Below, in pieces: positions 1-9,825 of a DNA stretch of 64,000 nucleotides. Source of the DNA: Sequoia sempervirens (lineage: Eukaryota > Streptophyta > Pinopsida > Cupressales > Cupressaceae); assembly GCA_007258455.2 (NCBI GenBank), contig VDFB02270651.1:699480217-699544216 (forward strand), given 5' to 3'. Under the pieces are notes generated by a model. The model saw only the letters and a program-made list of their open reading frames with translations, was not told where the DNA came from and ran no database searches. Position numbers and translations under genes: made by a program. Positions within the stretch are counted from its first letter, which is position 1. Each line of letters opens with the position of its first letter.

Positions 1-1938
1 GGCCAACACCCATTGAGTAAACCTCAGGATCCAATAAAAGAAAGGTTTGGCACCTTTGAAGAGAAGGATATGCAAGTGCCTGAACAATTGAAGAAGCCTA
101 TGATAATCTGAAAGGTGAGAAAGGAAGTTGAAGCTTTTGTAGAATGCATGGGAATATCAACTAAGGTAGTGAGGGAAGCTTGGAGAAAAAGAGAACAAGC
201 CAAAGAAGGAGAGTCTGCTAAAACTAATTTTTCTAGTTTGACAACATCCTCTTCCAGAACTACATCTACAAGGAGCTTTGTACTCTCATCTAGTCTTGCA
301 AAGAAATCAAGCCCTGTGAAAGCTCAAGTCAAGACATCTGATGGAGAAGGAAAGATGAAGAAGGATAAAAGCACAAGGGTCTATATTGTAGTTGAGGAAG
401 GTGAAGAAACTGAATTTGATGAACAGGTAAGAGAAATCAAGCATAAGGGCACCAAGGCATCAAAAGTCTCTAAGGAAAAGCCCTCTAGTGAAAAGAAAGA
501 AAAGAAAAAGGTGAAAACTGACAAATCAAGTATGTTTGTAGAGGAAGTGGAAATCTTTTTTATTAAGGATGGTAATTTTAGACCACTTTCTAAATGGTAT
601 GACACCTTTGATAGTGCCAGTCAAAGAATTCTTCAAGAAGCTTCAATAAAATATTTGAATATTTTCAATATGACTCTCATAGAAATAATGTCATACTTAC
701 CTAAATGGCTATATGAAGTCCTAGAAATGAGGAGAGTTAATGCAAGAATTGAAGAAGAACAAATGAGATAATGCATACTTGTTGATCTGTGACCGGTAAT
801 GTCAATAGAAGAAATGAAGAAGATCCTAAGTGATGCTAAAAAGGATTTTAAGAGAAAAACAAGGGTGAATAATCTTATGATAAAATAGACTAAGGAAGTG
901 GCAAAAGACACTGAAAAAATTCTTAAGGTAGTTCTGTTCAAGAACAAATACAATGTCATTTCTGAAGAAGTTCATGATGAATATGTTACATCTAGTCCAG
1001 AAATTGAAGAGGTGAGAGAGGACACAATTGAGGATACTCAAAATCCTCTTGATATGCAAAATACTAAAATTCCTATGGAGAATAAAGCTCCTAAAGATGT
1101 GTTAGTTGATCAAATTGAGATCCCTAAAGCCAAGTATGACTCTATGACTGAAGAAAAGAAGGTTAAGGCAAAGGAGATTCCTATGGAAGCAAGAGACATT
1201 GTAAAGGAAGTGAAGGAGTTTTTAGAAGAACAATAGGAGGAGTTTTACCCTGAATTGGTTGAAGGTCCTATCAACTTGGCCACTCTATCTCCTATTCAGA
1301 AACTAAAGGTAGCATCATTTGCTCAGGCCAAGGAAAGGGAGGACATATTGAAATCTCACATTGAGGATAGTGAGCTGCTCAGTATTGCATTTGATATATT
1401 TGGGAAGATCATGCCTTCATATGTCAAGGACTCATCTGATTCTCCATTTGATCAACTGAGGAAGCTTATCAACTTTGTAAGTACTCACTTTGAGTCTGTT
1501 GAAAAGTTAGTTGAGGATAAATTTCAGAAAGAATATGATGCAAAAAGGTTCAATAGATTGAAAGGTATGATTGCCAATGAAAAATATTTGTTAGCACCTA
1601 TGTAAAGAACATTCAAGGTGCATTGTCTAAAGGTGGAAGCATTTATAAGTCATGCTTACCTTTGTATAATATCATTGAGGACACTGAAAATAAAATGAAA
1701 GAATATGAGAAAAAGTTAGTAGATATTTCTCAAGGTTCTGATCCTCTAACCATTATTGTGAGTAAGCAAGAAGGTCAAGTCATATCCCTACTTGAAAAAA
1801 TTAAAAGTTTGAAGCATGAAAAAGACAAAATTGTTGAAAGGGAATGTGAGCTAAGAGGACTAATTGGTCCTAAGATGGAGACAATGCTTAGTGCATTGAA
1901 GGAAGCATAGGATGCTATGGCTGTCAGTGATGAAGAAG
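1..1938 (+). pseudogene. Unknown retroelement accessory ORF, copy A (broken)
   Basis: This is the largest plus-strand copy of an unidentified ORF family that recurs at 3630, 5598, 13990 and, on the minus strand, at 12322-9826. Its start lies left of the window. One frame runs from base 1 to about 1600, interrupted by stops at 109 (TGA), 769 (TAA), a few near 790-890 and one at 1234. A one-base loss near 1600, where the sister copy has an extra C, moves the rest into another frame to about 1910. The protein has a segment ending EVEAFVECMGIS, a Lys/Ser/Thr-rich linker (residues roughly 60-150), an acidic stretch and a C-terminal Lys/Glu-rich, probably coiled-coil part. No RT, integrase or protease motif is seen. 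I do not recognise the family. Its link to a retroelement rests on the other copies, which end just before a polypurine tract and LTR. Confidence 0.7.
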
Positions 1939-2128
1939 TGTGAAGAAGAGTGAGTAGATTTTATGTGCTTAATCAAAATTGTAATCAAGCATTAGCAAAT
2001 TCTATTTTCTCAATATCCTCGAACAATTGTATATGTCAAGGATATTGAGAGAATAATATCTGCTAATGCCTGATTATAGTTCTGGTTAAGCACATAAACT
2101 ATGCTCACTCTTCTTCACACTTCTTCAC
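1931..2128. repeat. Large imperfect palindrome made of two head-to-head LTR pieces
   Basis: The stretch 1931-2025 (from GAAGTGTGAAGAAGAGTGAG through TTTTCTCAATATCC) is the imperfect reverse complement of about 2042-2128, which ends CTCACTCTTCTTCACAC. The spacer is about 17 bases. Both arms match an internal part of the type I LTR seen intact at 9049-9134, so the palindrome joins a plus-strand LTR scrap to a minus-strand LTR. Confidence 0.8.
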
Positions 2129-2903
2129 ACTTAGTGTCTATCTTCAAAAGATTAGAACATTATTCATGCACACTATGCCTTTAAATGTAATAAACAATCA
2201 ATCATATATATTCACAAACAGGGATAAGATCATCTACATGTCAGCTTCAACAAAAGAAAAAATGTGTACAAACTATCGGCCCAAATCAATAAAAAATTAT
2301 CAATGTGAATCTACCAATGTTGGCCATAACATAGTGAAAACAAAAACAAAAATCCTCAAACATGAAACAATTTGAACAATTATGCCTTGAAGATCCACAA
2401 CATGCTACAATCACCTATTAGCCATGAACATGAAAAACATGAACACACAAAATAAAATCACCAATTGCAAGCACAATGATCAATGCAGATGTACAACACA
2501 GATAAAGCATGATCTAGAAACATCCACGAGCATCATGAATCACCATAGAAGCATTTGTAACAAATCAAATTACTAGAATCACATCATCTTCTTTCAAAAA
2601 CACCAACTAAATCAAGAGAACAATTGTCAGAACATAGATACTCATAACTTGATCAAATCTTCATGTGGATCTTTGAAACTTTAATTGGATAAACTAGATA
2701 TAATCAACAAAAAACCCTTTAATCCACAACCTCTGATCATCAACATACTGAGCTAGCCAACATACTAAACTTCATTGAATCATTGACAACCTGCAACTTA
2801 TTTTATTACAATTTTCTCAATATCCTGGACATATATAACCTTGAAGACATAAATTACGATAGTTTTGAAATCAATGACAACCACATATTAGCAGCATCCA
2901 ACA
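2048..2903 (-). mobile_element. Ty1/copia LTR, type I, 3'-truncated (minus strand)
   Basis: Read on the minus strand it begins TGTTGGATGCTGCTAATATG at 2903, directly after a polypurine tract. It matches the plus-strand LTR at 8286-9487 for about 850 bases, including the region around 2240-2290 corresponding to 8880-8940. It then runs into the palindrome at 2128-2048, so the last ~350 bases of the LTR are missing. It is the 3' LTR of the copia fragment carrying the RNase H remnant at 3230-3636. Confidence 0.8.
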
Positions 2904-2917
2904 ATCTCCCCCTTTGG
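2904..2917 (-). other. Polypurine tract of minus-strand copia element
   Basis: The minus strand reads CCAAAGGGGGAGAT immediately before the LTR start TGTTGG. This is the plus-strand primer site of Ty1/copia elements and matches the tracts at 6852 and 8274. Confidence 0.85.
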
Positions 2918-3229
2918 CATTGATGAAAACACATGATGTGAAAAAAACCATCAACACAACTTTCTCTTAGCACTTTCTCCCCCTTAGGTTTTGACTCTTT
3001 TCTCCTCAACTCTTTCACATGACTCTTCTCCCCACCATGTTTTTCACATGAGTCTTCTCTCCCTTTCACATCAATGACAAAGATACACATTATCTTTCTC
3101 CACACAAGCTCTAAACCACATTTTTGGACATTTGACTAATCCCCCTGAGTAGCAGCCACCACAACATCAATCCACATCAAGACATGACTATGAAATGCAT
3201 GGATTGATGCAAGTCAATGCATCTTAATT
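2918..3229 (-). other. 3' untranslated region of the autonomous copia family
   Basis: This non-coding stretch lies between the pol stop and the polypurine tract. It contains extra purine runs, for example minus-strand CCTAAGGGGGAGAAAG near 2980. The same sequence, same order, recurs on the plus strand at about 7975-8273, again just before a type I LTR. Confidence 0.75.
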
Positions 3230-3636
3230 CTAATTAGGAGGGTTAATCACCCATAGATTCCCTCTAAGATAGTCAAAAGTATCCTTAGGAAAGGTCTTGG
3301 TAAAGATATCTGCAATCTATTCGTTACTAGGCACATACTCCAATCTGACTTCCTTTTCACTCACCTTCTCTCTCAAAAAGTGAAAATTGGTAGATATATG
3401 CTTGGTTTTTGAATGCTGCACTGTATTCTTAGAAATTTTAATTGCACTTGAATTATCACAAAACATAGCAATAGGTTCATTTTACACAAATCTGATATCT
3501 TTCAAAATTTGCTTCATCCACAATACTTGAGTACAATTGCTAGCAACAAAAATATATTATGCCTTTGTAGTAGATAAAGAAATGTCATTCTTCTTCTTAC
3601 TTAACCATGAAATCAACTTCTTTCCTAAGAAAGAAG
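3230..3636 (-). pseudogene. Ty1/copia RNase H, C-terminal end of pol (broken)
   Basis: Minus-strand translation from about 3636 gives the characteristic copia RNase H segment: a SWLSKKKN motif, then SLSTTKA, an LWMKQ helix, a CDNSSAIKISKN motif, HSKTKHI, and EVRLEYVPSNE followed by ADIFTK. It ends in a TAG at 3232-3230. In-frame stops replace expected residues in the STTKA-Y segment, after RFV and before IADIFTK. In copia pol this domain degrades the RNA strand of the RNA/DNA hybrid. The rest of pol is absent. At 3628-3636 the sequence switches directly to the plus-strand unknown ORF, sharing only a few bases (AAGAA). Family assignment is solid; the copy is dead. Confidence 0.88.
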
Positions 3637-4560
3637 CCTATGATAATCTGGAAGGTGAGAAAGGAAGTTGAAGCTTTTGCATAAAGCATGGGGATATCAG
3701 CGAAAGTAGTGAGGGAAGCTAGGAGGAAAATAGAACAAGTTGAAGAAGGAGAGTCTGCTAGAACTGAGTCTGCTAGTCTGACAACATCCTCTACCAAAAC
3801 TAGATCTACAAGGAGCTCTACAATCTCATCTAATCATGCAAAGAAATCAATCCCTATGAAAGCTCAAGTCAAGACATTCGATAAAGAAGGAAAGAGGAAG
3901 AAGGATAAAAACACAAGAGTCTATGTTGTAGTTGAAGAAGATGAAGAAACTAAATCTAATGAAGAGGTAAGAGAAATAAATAATAATAGCACCAAGGCAT
4001 CAAATGTATCTAAGCACAAGCCCTCCAGTGGAGAGAAAACAAAGAAAAAGGTGAAAATTGACAGATTAGGTATGTCTATAGAGGAAGTGGAAAAATATTT
4101 GATTAAGGATGGTAATATTAGACCACTTTCTGAATGGTATGACACCTTTGATAGTGTAGGTCAAATAATTCTTGAAGAAGCTTCAATAAAGTATTTGAAT
4201 ATTTTCAATATAACTCTCACAGAAATAATGTCAAACTTACCTAAAGGGCTATATGAAGTCTTGGAAATGAGGAGAGTTAATGCAAGAACTAAAGAAGAAC
4301 GAATGAGAGAACACATACTTGTTGATTTGCGTCTGGTAATGTCAATAGAAGAAATGAAGAAGATACTAAGTGATGCTAAAAAGGATTTTAAGAAAAAAAA
4401 AGGGTTAATAAGCTTATGATCAGACAGAATGAGGAAGTAGCAAAAGACATTGAGAAAATTCTTAAGGAAGTTCTGTTGAAGAAAAAATACAATGTTGTTT
4501 CTGAAGAAGTTCATGATGAAGATGTTACATCTAGTCCAGAAATTGAAGAGGTGAAAGAGG
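3630..4560 (+). pseudogene. Unknown retroelement accessory ORF, copy C (fragment)
   Basis: This copy matches bases 85-1020 of copy A. It starts at the strand-switch junction and keeps one frame from about 3688 to 4419: a conserved VVREARRK segment, a Ser/Thr-rich linker, a Lys-rich basic run, an acidic EEDEE run and a globular-looking part containing RPLSEWYDTFDS and KYLNIFNITLTEIM. A frameshift near 4400, in an A-run, moves the continuation to frame 4416-4560, after which it stops abruptly at a minus-strand LTR. Unlike copy A it reads TGG at 3649 where copy A has a stop, so that stop probably arose by G-to-A change. The function is unknown. Confidence 0.68.
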
Positions 4561-4562
4561 GT

Positions 4563-5597
4563 AGACAACTGAGAGGGTGGGGTGAATCAGTTGTCCCACA
4601 AATTATACTTATTAAACTTATTCTCAGATATGATAAATGAACATAAAAGCATAAACCATCAACACATCAGAAACACACATAACACCAATATTTTTTACGT
4701 GGAAACCCTGTTAGGTAAAAAACCACAATGGAGGTTAATCCACAAGATTATACCATGTTAAATGTATGAAATAAAATGGGGAATGCACATGCATTCAGGT
4801 GCACTTCCTAGAGCTCACTACTCAAATACAAAAAGGCTTACTACCAAAGGAAGACACATTGTCATACAAAAACATTCAGATTACATTCGCAAGATTTTGA
4901 ACTGAGAAAATAGCATCTGCTAATGCCTGATTATAATTTCGGTTAAGAACATAAACTCTACTCAATATTCTTCACACTTCTTCACACTCTACCTCTATCT
5001 TCAAAATATTAGAACATTATTCGTGCACACCATGCCTTCAAATGCAATAAATAATCAATCATATATATCCGTAACTAGGGATAAGATCATCTATATGTCA
5101 GCTTCAACAAAATATAAAATGTGTACAAACTATCGGCCCAAATCAATAAACAATTATCAATGTGAATCAACCAATGTCATCCACAACATAGTGAAGACCC
5201 AAAACAAAATCCTCAAAAATGAAACACCTCGAACAATTATTCCTTGAAGATCCACAACACGCTACAATCACCCTGTCGGCCATGAACATGAAAAACATGA
5301 ACACACAAAAGAAAATCACGAATCGTGAACACAACAATCAATTTGGATGTACAACATAGATAGAGAATGATCTAGAAACATCCATGACCATCATGAATCA
5401 CCATAGAAGCATCCATAAAAACTCAAATTACTAGAATCACATCATCTTATTTTAGAAACACCAATTGAAGCAACAAAACCATTGTCAGAACACAGATACT
5501 CATAACTCAATCAAATCTTCATGCGGATCTCTAAAAATTTACGTGGATAAACTAGATATAATTGAAAACAAACCCTTAAATCTACAACCTCTGATCA
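4563..5597 (-). mobile_element. Ty1/copia LTR fragment, type I (minus strand)
   Basis: On the minus strand this matches the plus LTR at 8286-9487 from roughly its position 150 to near its 3' end. It includes the conserved U5-side motif (ACGTGGAAACCCTG near 4698 on the plus strand) and the region around 5100-5150. Both LTR termini are missing: its ends abut unknown-ORF copies C (left) and E (right), so this is a truncated insertion or rearrangement product. Confidence 0.78.
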
Positions 5598-6619
5598 TCT
5601 AGTGGGTTTTTGACATTGAAATCTATGAAGAACTCTTTCAAGTATGGTAATATGTTGTTATGTTTGTTCTTCTACTTCATGAATGAAGTTTTGGGAGCTA
5701 GTAAAGTTCAATGGCAAAGGATATTCCTATGGAAGCAAGAGACACTACAAAGGAAATGAAGGAGTTTTTAGAAGAACAACAGGAGGATTTTAACCCTAAA
5801 TTGGTTGAAGGTCCTATTAACCTGGCCACTCTATCTAATATTCAAAAACTGAAGGTAGCATCATTTGCTCAGGCCAAGGCAAGGGAGGAGATACTAAAAT
5901 CTCACATTGAGGATAATGAGTTGCTTAGTCTTGCATCTGGTATCTTGGAGAAGATAATGCCTTCATATGTCAAGAACTCATCTAATTCTCCATCCGATCA
6001 GCTGAAGAAGCTTATCAACTCTGTAAGTACTCACTTTGAGTCTCTTGAAAAGTTAGCTGAGGATAAAGTTCAGAAAGAATTTGATACAAAAAGGTTCAGT
6101 ACATTGAAAGGTATGACTACTAATGACAAATTTTTGTTAGCCACCCATGTAAAGAACATTCAAGATGCATTGTATGAAGGTGGAAGTATTTATAAGTCAT
6201 GCTTATGTTTGTCTAAGTTCACTAAGGACATTGAAAATAAAATGAAAGAATATGAGAAACAATTAACAAATATTTATCAAGCTTTTGATCCTCTAACCGT
6301 TTCTGTGAGTAAGAAAGAAGGTCAAGTCATATCCTTGCTTGAAAAACTTAAAATTTTGAAGAATGAAAAATAAAAAAAATGTTGAAAGGGAATGTGAGCT
6401 GAGAGGACTAATTGGTCCTAAGATGGAGACAATGCTTAGTGCATTGAAGGAAGCACAAGATGCTATGGTTGTCAGTGATCTGAATTTTTTTATGTTAGCA
6501 GAGATGCAATCCTACTTTTTTTGTGGTGACATGACTATTTTGGAGAGTCTCAAGAAGGATTGGGACACTAGTTTAAGCTTGTTGAAGAATAATTTTGCAG
6601 ACATATTCAAGTTTATGTA
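5598..6619 (+). pseudogene. Unknown retroelement accessory ORF, copy E (internal deletion, intact C terminus)
   Basis: The first 115 bases correspond to the part of the ORF found at 11600-11520 on the minus strand (a hydrophobic, Phe-rich stretch ending GVGKVQW in that copy). At about 5712 the sequence jumps to the equivalent of 10080, an internal loss of about 1.4 kb. From 5711 a long frame covers the C-terminal third: Lys/Glu-rich helices with heptad-like spacing, then a frame slip in the A-run near 6370, ending in TAA after NNFADIFKFM. The stop is followed by a ~230-base 3' UTR, a polypurine tract and a type II LTR, which ties this ORF to a retroelement 3' end. The function is unknown. Confidence 0.72.
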
Positions 6620-6851
6620 AGTTAGTGAAGCATGTTTGTACATATACAGTTTGTTCATAGAAATTTTGTATGATTTTTGGTATGCGGATTCCTTTCTTTG
6701 TCATTGATGTCAAAGGGGGAGTGTGGGACACTAAAAATGCCTTATTCATCTCAGGGGGAGTTTTGTTTTGAAGTTTTGAATATGGTAGTCTATTAATGTT
6801 GGTACTGATCCGACACTTAGTCATTTTTCACTAAGTGTTGCCATCAATGCC
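6620..6851 (+). other. 3' UTR with upstream second polypurine tract
   Basis: This non-coding stretch separates the unknown ORF from the 3' LTR. It contains CAAAGGGGGA at 6711, exactly 140 bases before the same word in the real tract at 6851, and a third purine run, CAGGGGGAG, near 6753. The same layout occurs at 14295-14523. Confidence 0.7.
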
Positions 6852-6863
6852 AAAGGGGGAGAT
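6852..6863 (+). other. Polypurine tract, type II element
   Basis: AAAGGGGGAGAT lies directly before the LTR start TGTTGG at 6864. Confidence 0.88.
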
Positions 6864-7949
6864 TGTTGGCAAGAGACATTGCAAAAGTCATCTGGTGTTG
6901 TCATTGATGGAAACCCTAGTCAATGATCCTATCCACATGTTATCATTTTCTCGTACCAAAATTCAAATTGAAGATTAGTGATTAACTATTAAAGCTAGAA
7001 TAGAGCATCTGACATAATTGTGTTCATCGATTCATATGTAATTTTTTGTTATCATTTTTGTATTATGTATCTTAGGGAAGGTTTTTTCAATGTATGATAT
7101 ATGGAATATTTGAATCATAGAGCCTTGTATCGATTGGTTTGCAAGTTAGTAGATGCATTTTGATGATTTTCTATCAAATAGTGGGAAAAGGTAGACTTAA
7201 TGAATGTAACTTGTTGCGAATGTTTGAGGAAAAATTGTTTAACATGTTTTCATGTTCGAGGATGTTGTTTTGGGTCCTCACTATGTTATGACTGAAATTG
7301 TTTGGTGCACATTGAAAAGTATTTATGGATTGGGCCGACAGTTTGTATATGTTTTATATTTTGTAAAAGCTAACATGTAATTGATGAAATTCCTAATTGC
7401 AGATATATAAGTAATTTTTCATATCATTTTGGTGTGTGTTGTGATGAGATGCAAAAGTCAAAAGGGTTATTGATCAATTGTGTACAGTTTCATTTGAGTA
7501 GAAAGAAGATTTGAGATCTAAATTAAAGTAGATAGAGTTTCAAGAGCAGTATCAGACAGAGTGTGAAGAATGTTGTAAATGTGCTTAACTAGAACTGTAA
7601 TCAATAATTAGTAGATGCTATTTTCTCAGTTCAAATCTTTTGGATGTAATCCAAATGTTTTGTAAGACAATGAGTCTTCCTTTTTTTATTTGAGTAGTGA
7701 GCTCTAGGTAGTGTGCCTGAATGCAAGTGCATTCCCCATTTGTAAACACTTATTTTGAGTATACTCATATTGTGGAATGACCTCCACCATGGTTTTTTCC
7801 CTAACAGGGTTTCCACGTAAAAAAATCATTTATTATGGTGTTGTGGTCGATTGTCTTATGTTCTTTCACCCTTCTTTTGGTTCAAAGCTATAAGTGGTTT
7901 AAAGATTAGGTTAATATATTTAAATTTTGTAGAAAATTAATTCACCCCC
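6864..7949 (+). mobile_element. Ty1/copia-type 3' LTR, type II (right end truncated)
   Basis: This begins TGTTGGCAAGAGACATTGC after a polypurine tract and aligns along its length with the LTR at 14537-15647. It carries the block GGTTTTTTCCCTAACAGGG near 7790 that also marks the U5 side of other copia LTRs here. It stops after TTAATTCACCC, about 35 bases short of the CCAACA end of the sister copy, where copia 3' UTR sequence begins. Central parts also resemble the type I LTR (around the word ACAGTTTGTA), so the two LTR types are relatives. Confidence 0.8.
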
Positions 7950-7974
7950 CAAAATAATCCAAATCATAAAGAAA

Positions 7975-8273
7975 AATGTGAATAATCTATGCATTTCATA
8001 GTCATATCTTGATCCAGATTGATATTGTAGTGGATACTACTTAGGGGGAGTAGTCAGATGTTTAGAAATGTGGTTCAAAGCTTGTGTGGAGAAAGGTAAT
8101 GTGTATCTTTTTCATTTATGTCAAAGGGGGAGGAGAGTCATGTGAAAAACTTGGTGGGGAGAAAATTCATGTGAAAGAGTTGAGGAAAAAAGAGTCAAAA
8201 CCTAAGGGGGAGAAAGTGCTAATAGAAAGTTGTGTTGATGGTTTTTTTCATATCATGTGTTTCTATCAATGCC
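7975..8273 (+). other. 3' UTR of the autonomous copia family (plus strand)
   Basis: This is the plus-strand counterpart of 2918-3229. It contains TCAAAGGGGGAGG at 8121 and CCTAAGGGGGAGAAAG near 8201, upstream of the true tract. The coding region that should precede it is missing. Confidence 0.72.
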
Positions 8274-8285
8274 AAAGGGGGAGAT
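8274..8285 (+). other. Polypurine tract before type I LTR
   Basis: AAAGGGGGAGAT is directly followed by TGTTGG at 8286. Confidence 0.88.
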
Positions 8286-9487
8286 TGTTGGATGCTACTG
8301 ATATGTGGTTTTCATTAATGTCAACACTATTGGCATTTATTTCTTCAAGGCTATATATGTTGAGGATATTGAGAAAATTGTAATAAAATAAGTTGTAGGT
8401 TGTCAGTGATGTAGTGGAGTTCAGTATGTTGGCTAGCTCAGTATGTTCATGATTAGAGGTTTTGGATTAAATGGTTTGTTGTCAAGTATATCTAGTTTAT
8501 CCACATAATGTTTCAAAGATCCACATGAAGATTTGATTGAGTTATGAGTATCTATGTTCTAATAGGTTTTTTGTTGCTTCAATTGGTGTTCCTAAAAGAA
8601 GATGATGCAATTATCATAATTTGAGTTGTTGTAGATGCTTCTATAGTGATTCATGATGCTCATGGATGTTTCTAGATCATGCTATATCTATGTTGTACAT
8701 CTGTATTGATCGTTGTTCTCACGATTGGTGATTTTCTTTTGCATGTTCATGGCTGGCAGGGTGATTGTAGTGTGTTGTGGATCTTTGAGGCATAATTGTT
8801 CTAGGTGTTTCATGTTTGAGGATTTTGTTTTGGGTCTTCACTATGTTGTGGCCAATATTGGTTGATTCACATTGATAATTGTTTATTGATTTGGGTTGAC
8901 AGTTTGTACACATTTTATATTTTGTTGAAGCTGACATGTAGATGGTCTTATCCTTAGTTGTAGATATATATGATCAATTTTTTATTCCATTTGAAGGCAT
9001 GGTGTGCACGAATAATTTTGTAATATTTTGAAGATAGAGGTATAGTGTGAAGAAGTGTGAAGAAGAGTGAGCAGAGTTTATGTGCTTAACAAGAACTATA
9101 ATTAGGCATTAGCAAATGCTATTTTCTCAGTTCAAAATCTTGAAGATGTAATTTGAATGTTTTGTACGACAATGTGTCATCCTTTGGGCAGTAATCCTTT
9201 TTTTATTTGAGAAATGATCTCTAGGTAGTGCACTTGAATGCATGTGCATTCCCCATTTTCTGTTATACTTTTAATATGGTATAATCTTGTGGATTAACCT
9301 CCTCCATGGTTTTTCCCCTAACAGGGTTTCCATGTAAAAAGTCTTGGTGTTATGAGTGTTTCTAATGTGTTGATGGTTTATGCTTTCACGTTTATTTATC
9401 AGATCTAAGAATAAGTTTAATAAGTATAATTTGTGAGACAACTGACTCAACCCCCCCTCTCAGTTGTTTTCTCTTGTGTTGCCAACA
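8286..9487 (+). mobile_element. Ty1/copia LTR, type I, full length (1202 bp)
   Basis: This is the only complete type I LTR here. It starts TGTTGGATGCTACTGATATG and ends CCTTGTGTT-like sequence with GCCAACA at 9487, giving the usual TG...CA ends. The U5-side motif GGTTTTTCCCCTAACAGGG occurs near 9309. It is unusual in having a polypurine tract on its left (marking a 3' LTR) and a primer-binding site on its right (marking a 5' LTR), as expected where two elements share one LTR after recombination. Confidence 0.88.
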
Positions 9488-9501
9488 ATTGTTATCAGAG
9501 C
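9488..9501 (+). other. Primer-binding site (initiator Met tRNA), one mismatch
   Basis: ATTGTTATCAGAGC follows the LTR end. The usual plant copia site reads TGGTATCAGAGC, complementary to the 3' end of initiator tRNA-Met, so one G is changed to T. Confidence 0.8.
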
Positions 9502-9530
9502 TTCATATTTTTCCCTTAAGAAAGTAACCC

Positions 9531-9672
9531 GCATCTTTCAGGAACACAAACTGAAGCAACAAAACAACAGTCAAAACATAGATACTCACAACTTGATCAA
9601 ATCTTCATGCAGATCTCTAAAAATTTACGTGGATAAACTAGATATACTCAACAAAAAACCCTTTAATCTACT
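9531..9672 (-). mobile_element. Short type I LTR fragment (minus strand)
   Basis: This segment (AGGAACACAAACTGAAGCAA through the run near 9670) matches the minus-strand LTR at about 5455-5590. It directly follows the leader of the plus-strand LTR at 8286-9487, another strand-switch junction. Confidence 0.7.
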
Positions 9673-9675
9673 AGA

Positions 9676-9800
9676 GAGAAGTTGTGAGTACTATTGTTTA
9701 CACTCTCAATTGGGTACATATCAATGGTGATACTAGTAAGACTCCTTACAAGATATGGTATGGTCATAATCCTACTGTTAGATACTTCAAAATTATTCTT
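9676..9800 (+). pseudogene. Ty1/copia integrase fragment
   Basis: The frame starting at 9690 reads TIVYTLN, then GDTSKTPYKIWYGH and PTVRYFKI, the conserved stretch just after the catalytic core of copia integrases (KTPYE-W motif). The equivalent in the full copia element here lies near 49320-49440. Only about 35 residues survive, between an LTR scrap and the minus-strand unknown ORF. Confidence 0.72.
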
Positions 9801-9825
9801 AGATTAACCCTTTATGCTTGTGAAT

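Noticed and set aside
5712..5712. Reverse-transcribed splice junction in copy E
   Set aside because: The intact copy shows no GT/AG at the corresponding edges, so a deletion is more likely.
8286..9487. Solo LTR
   Set aside because: A polypurine tract and 3' UTR on the left and a primer site on the right show internal sequence on both sides.
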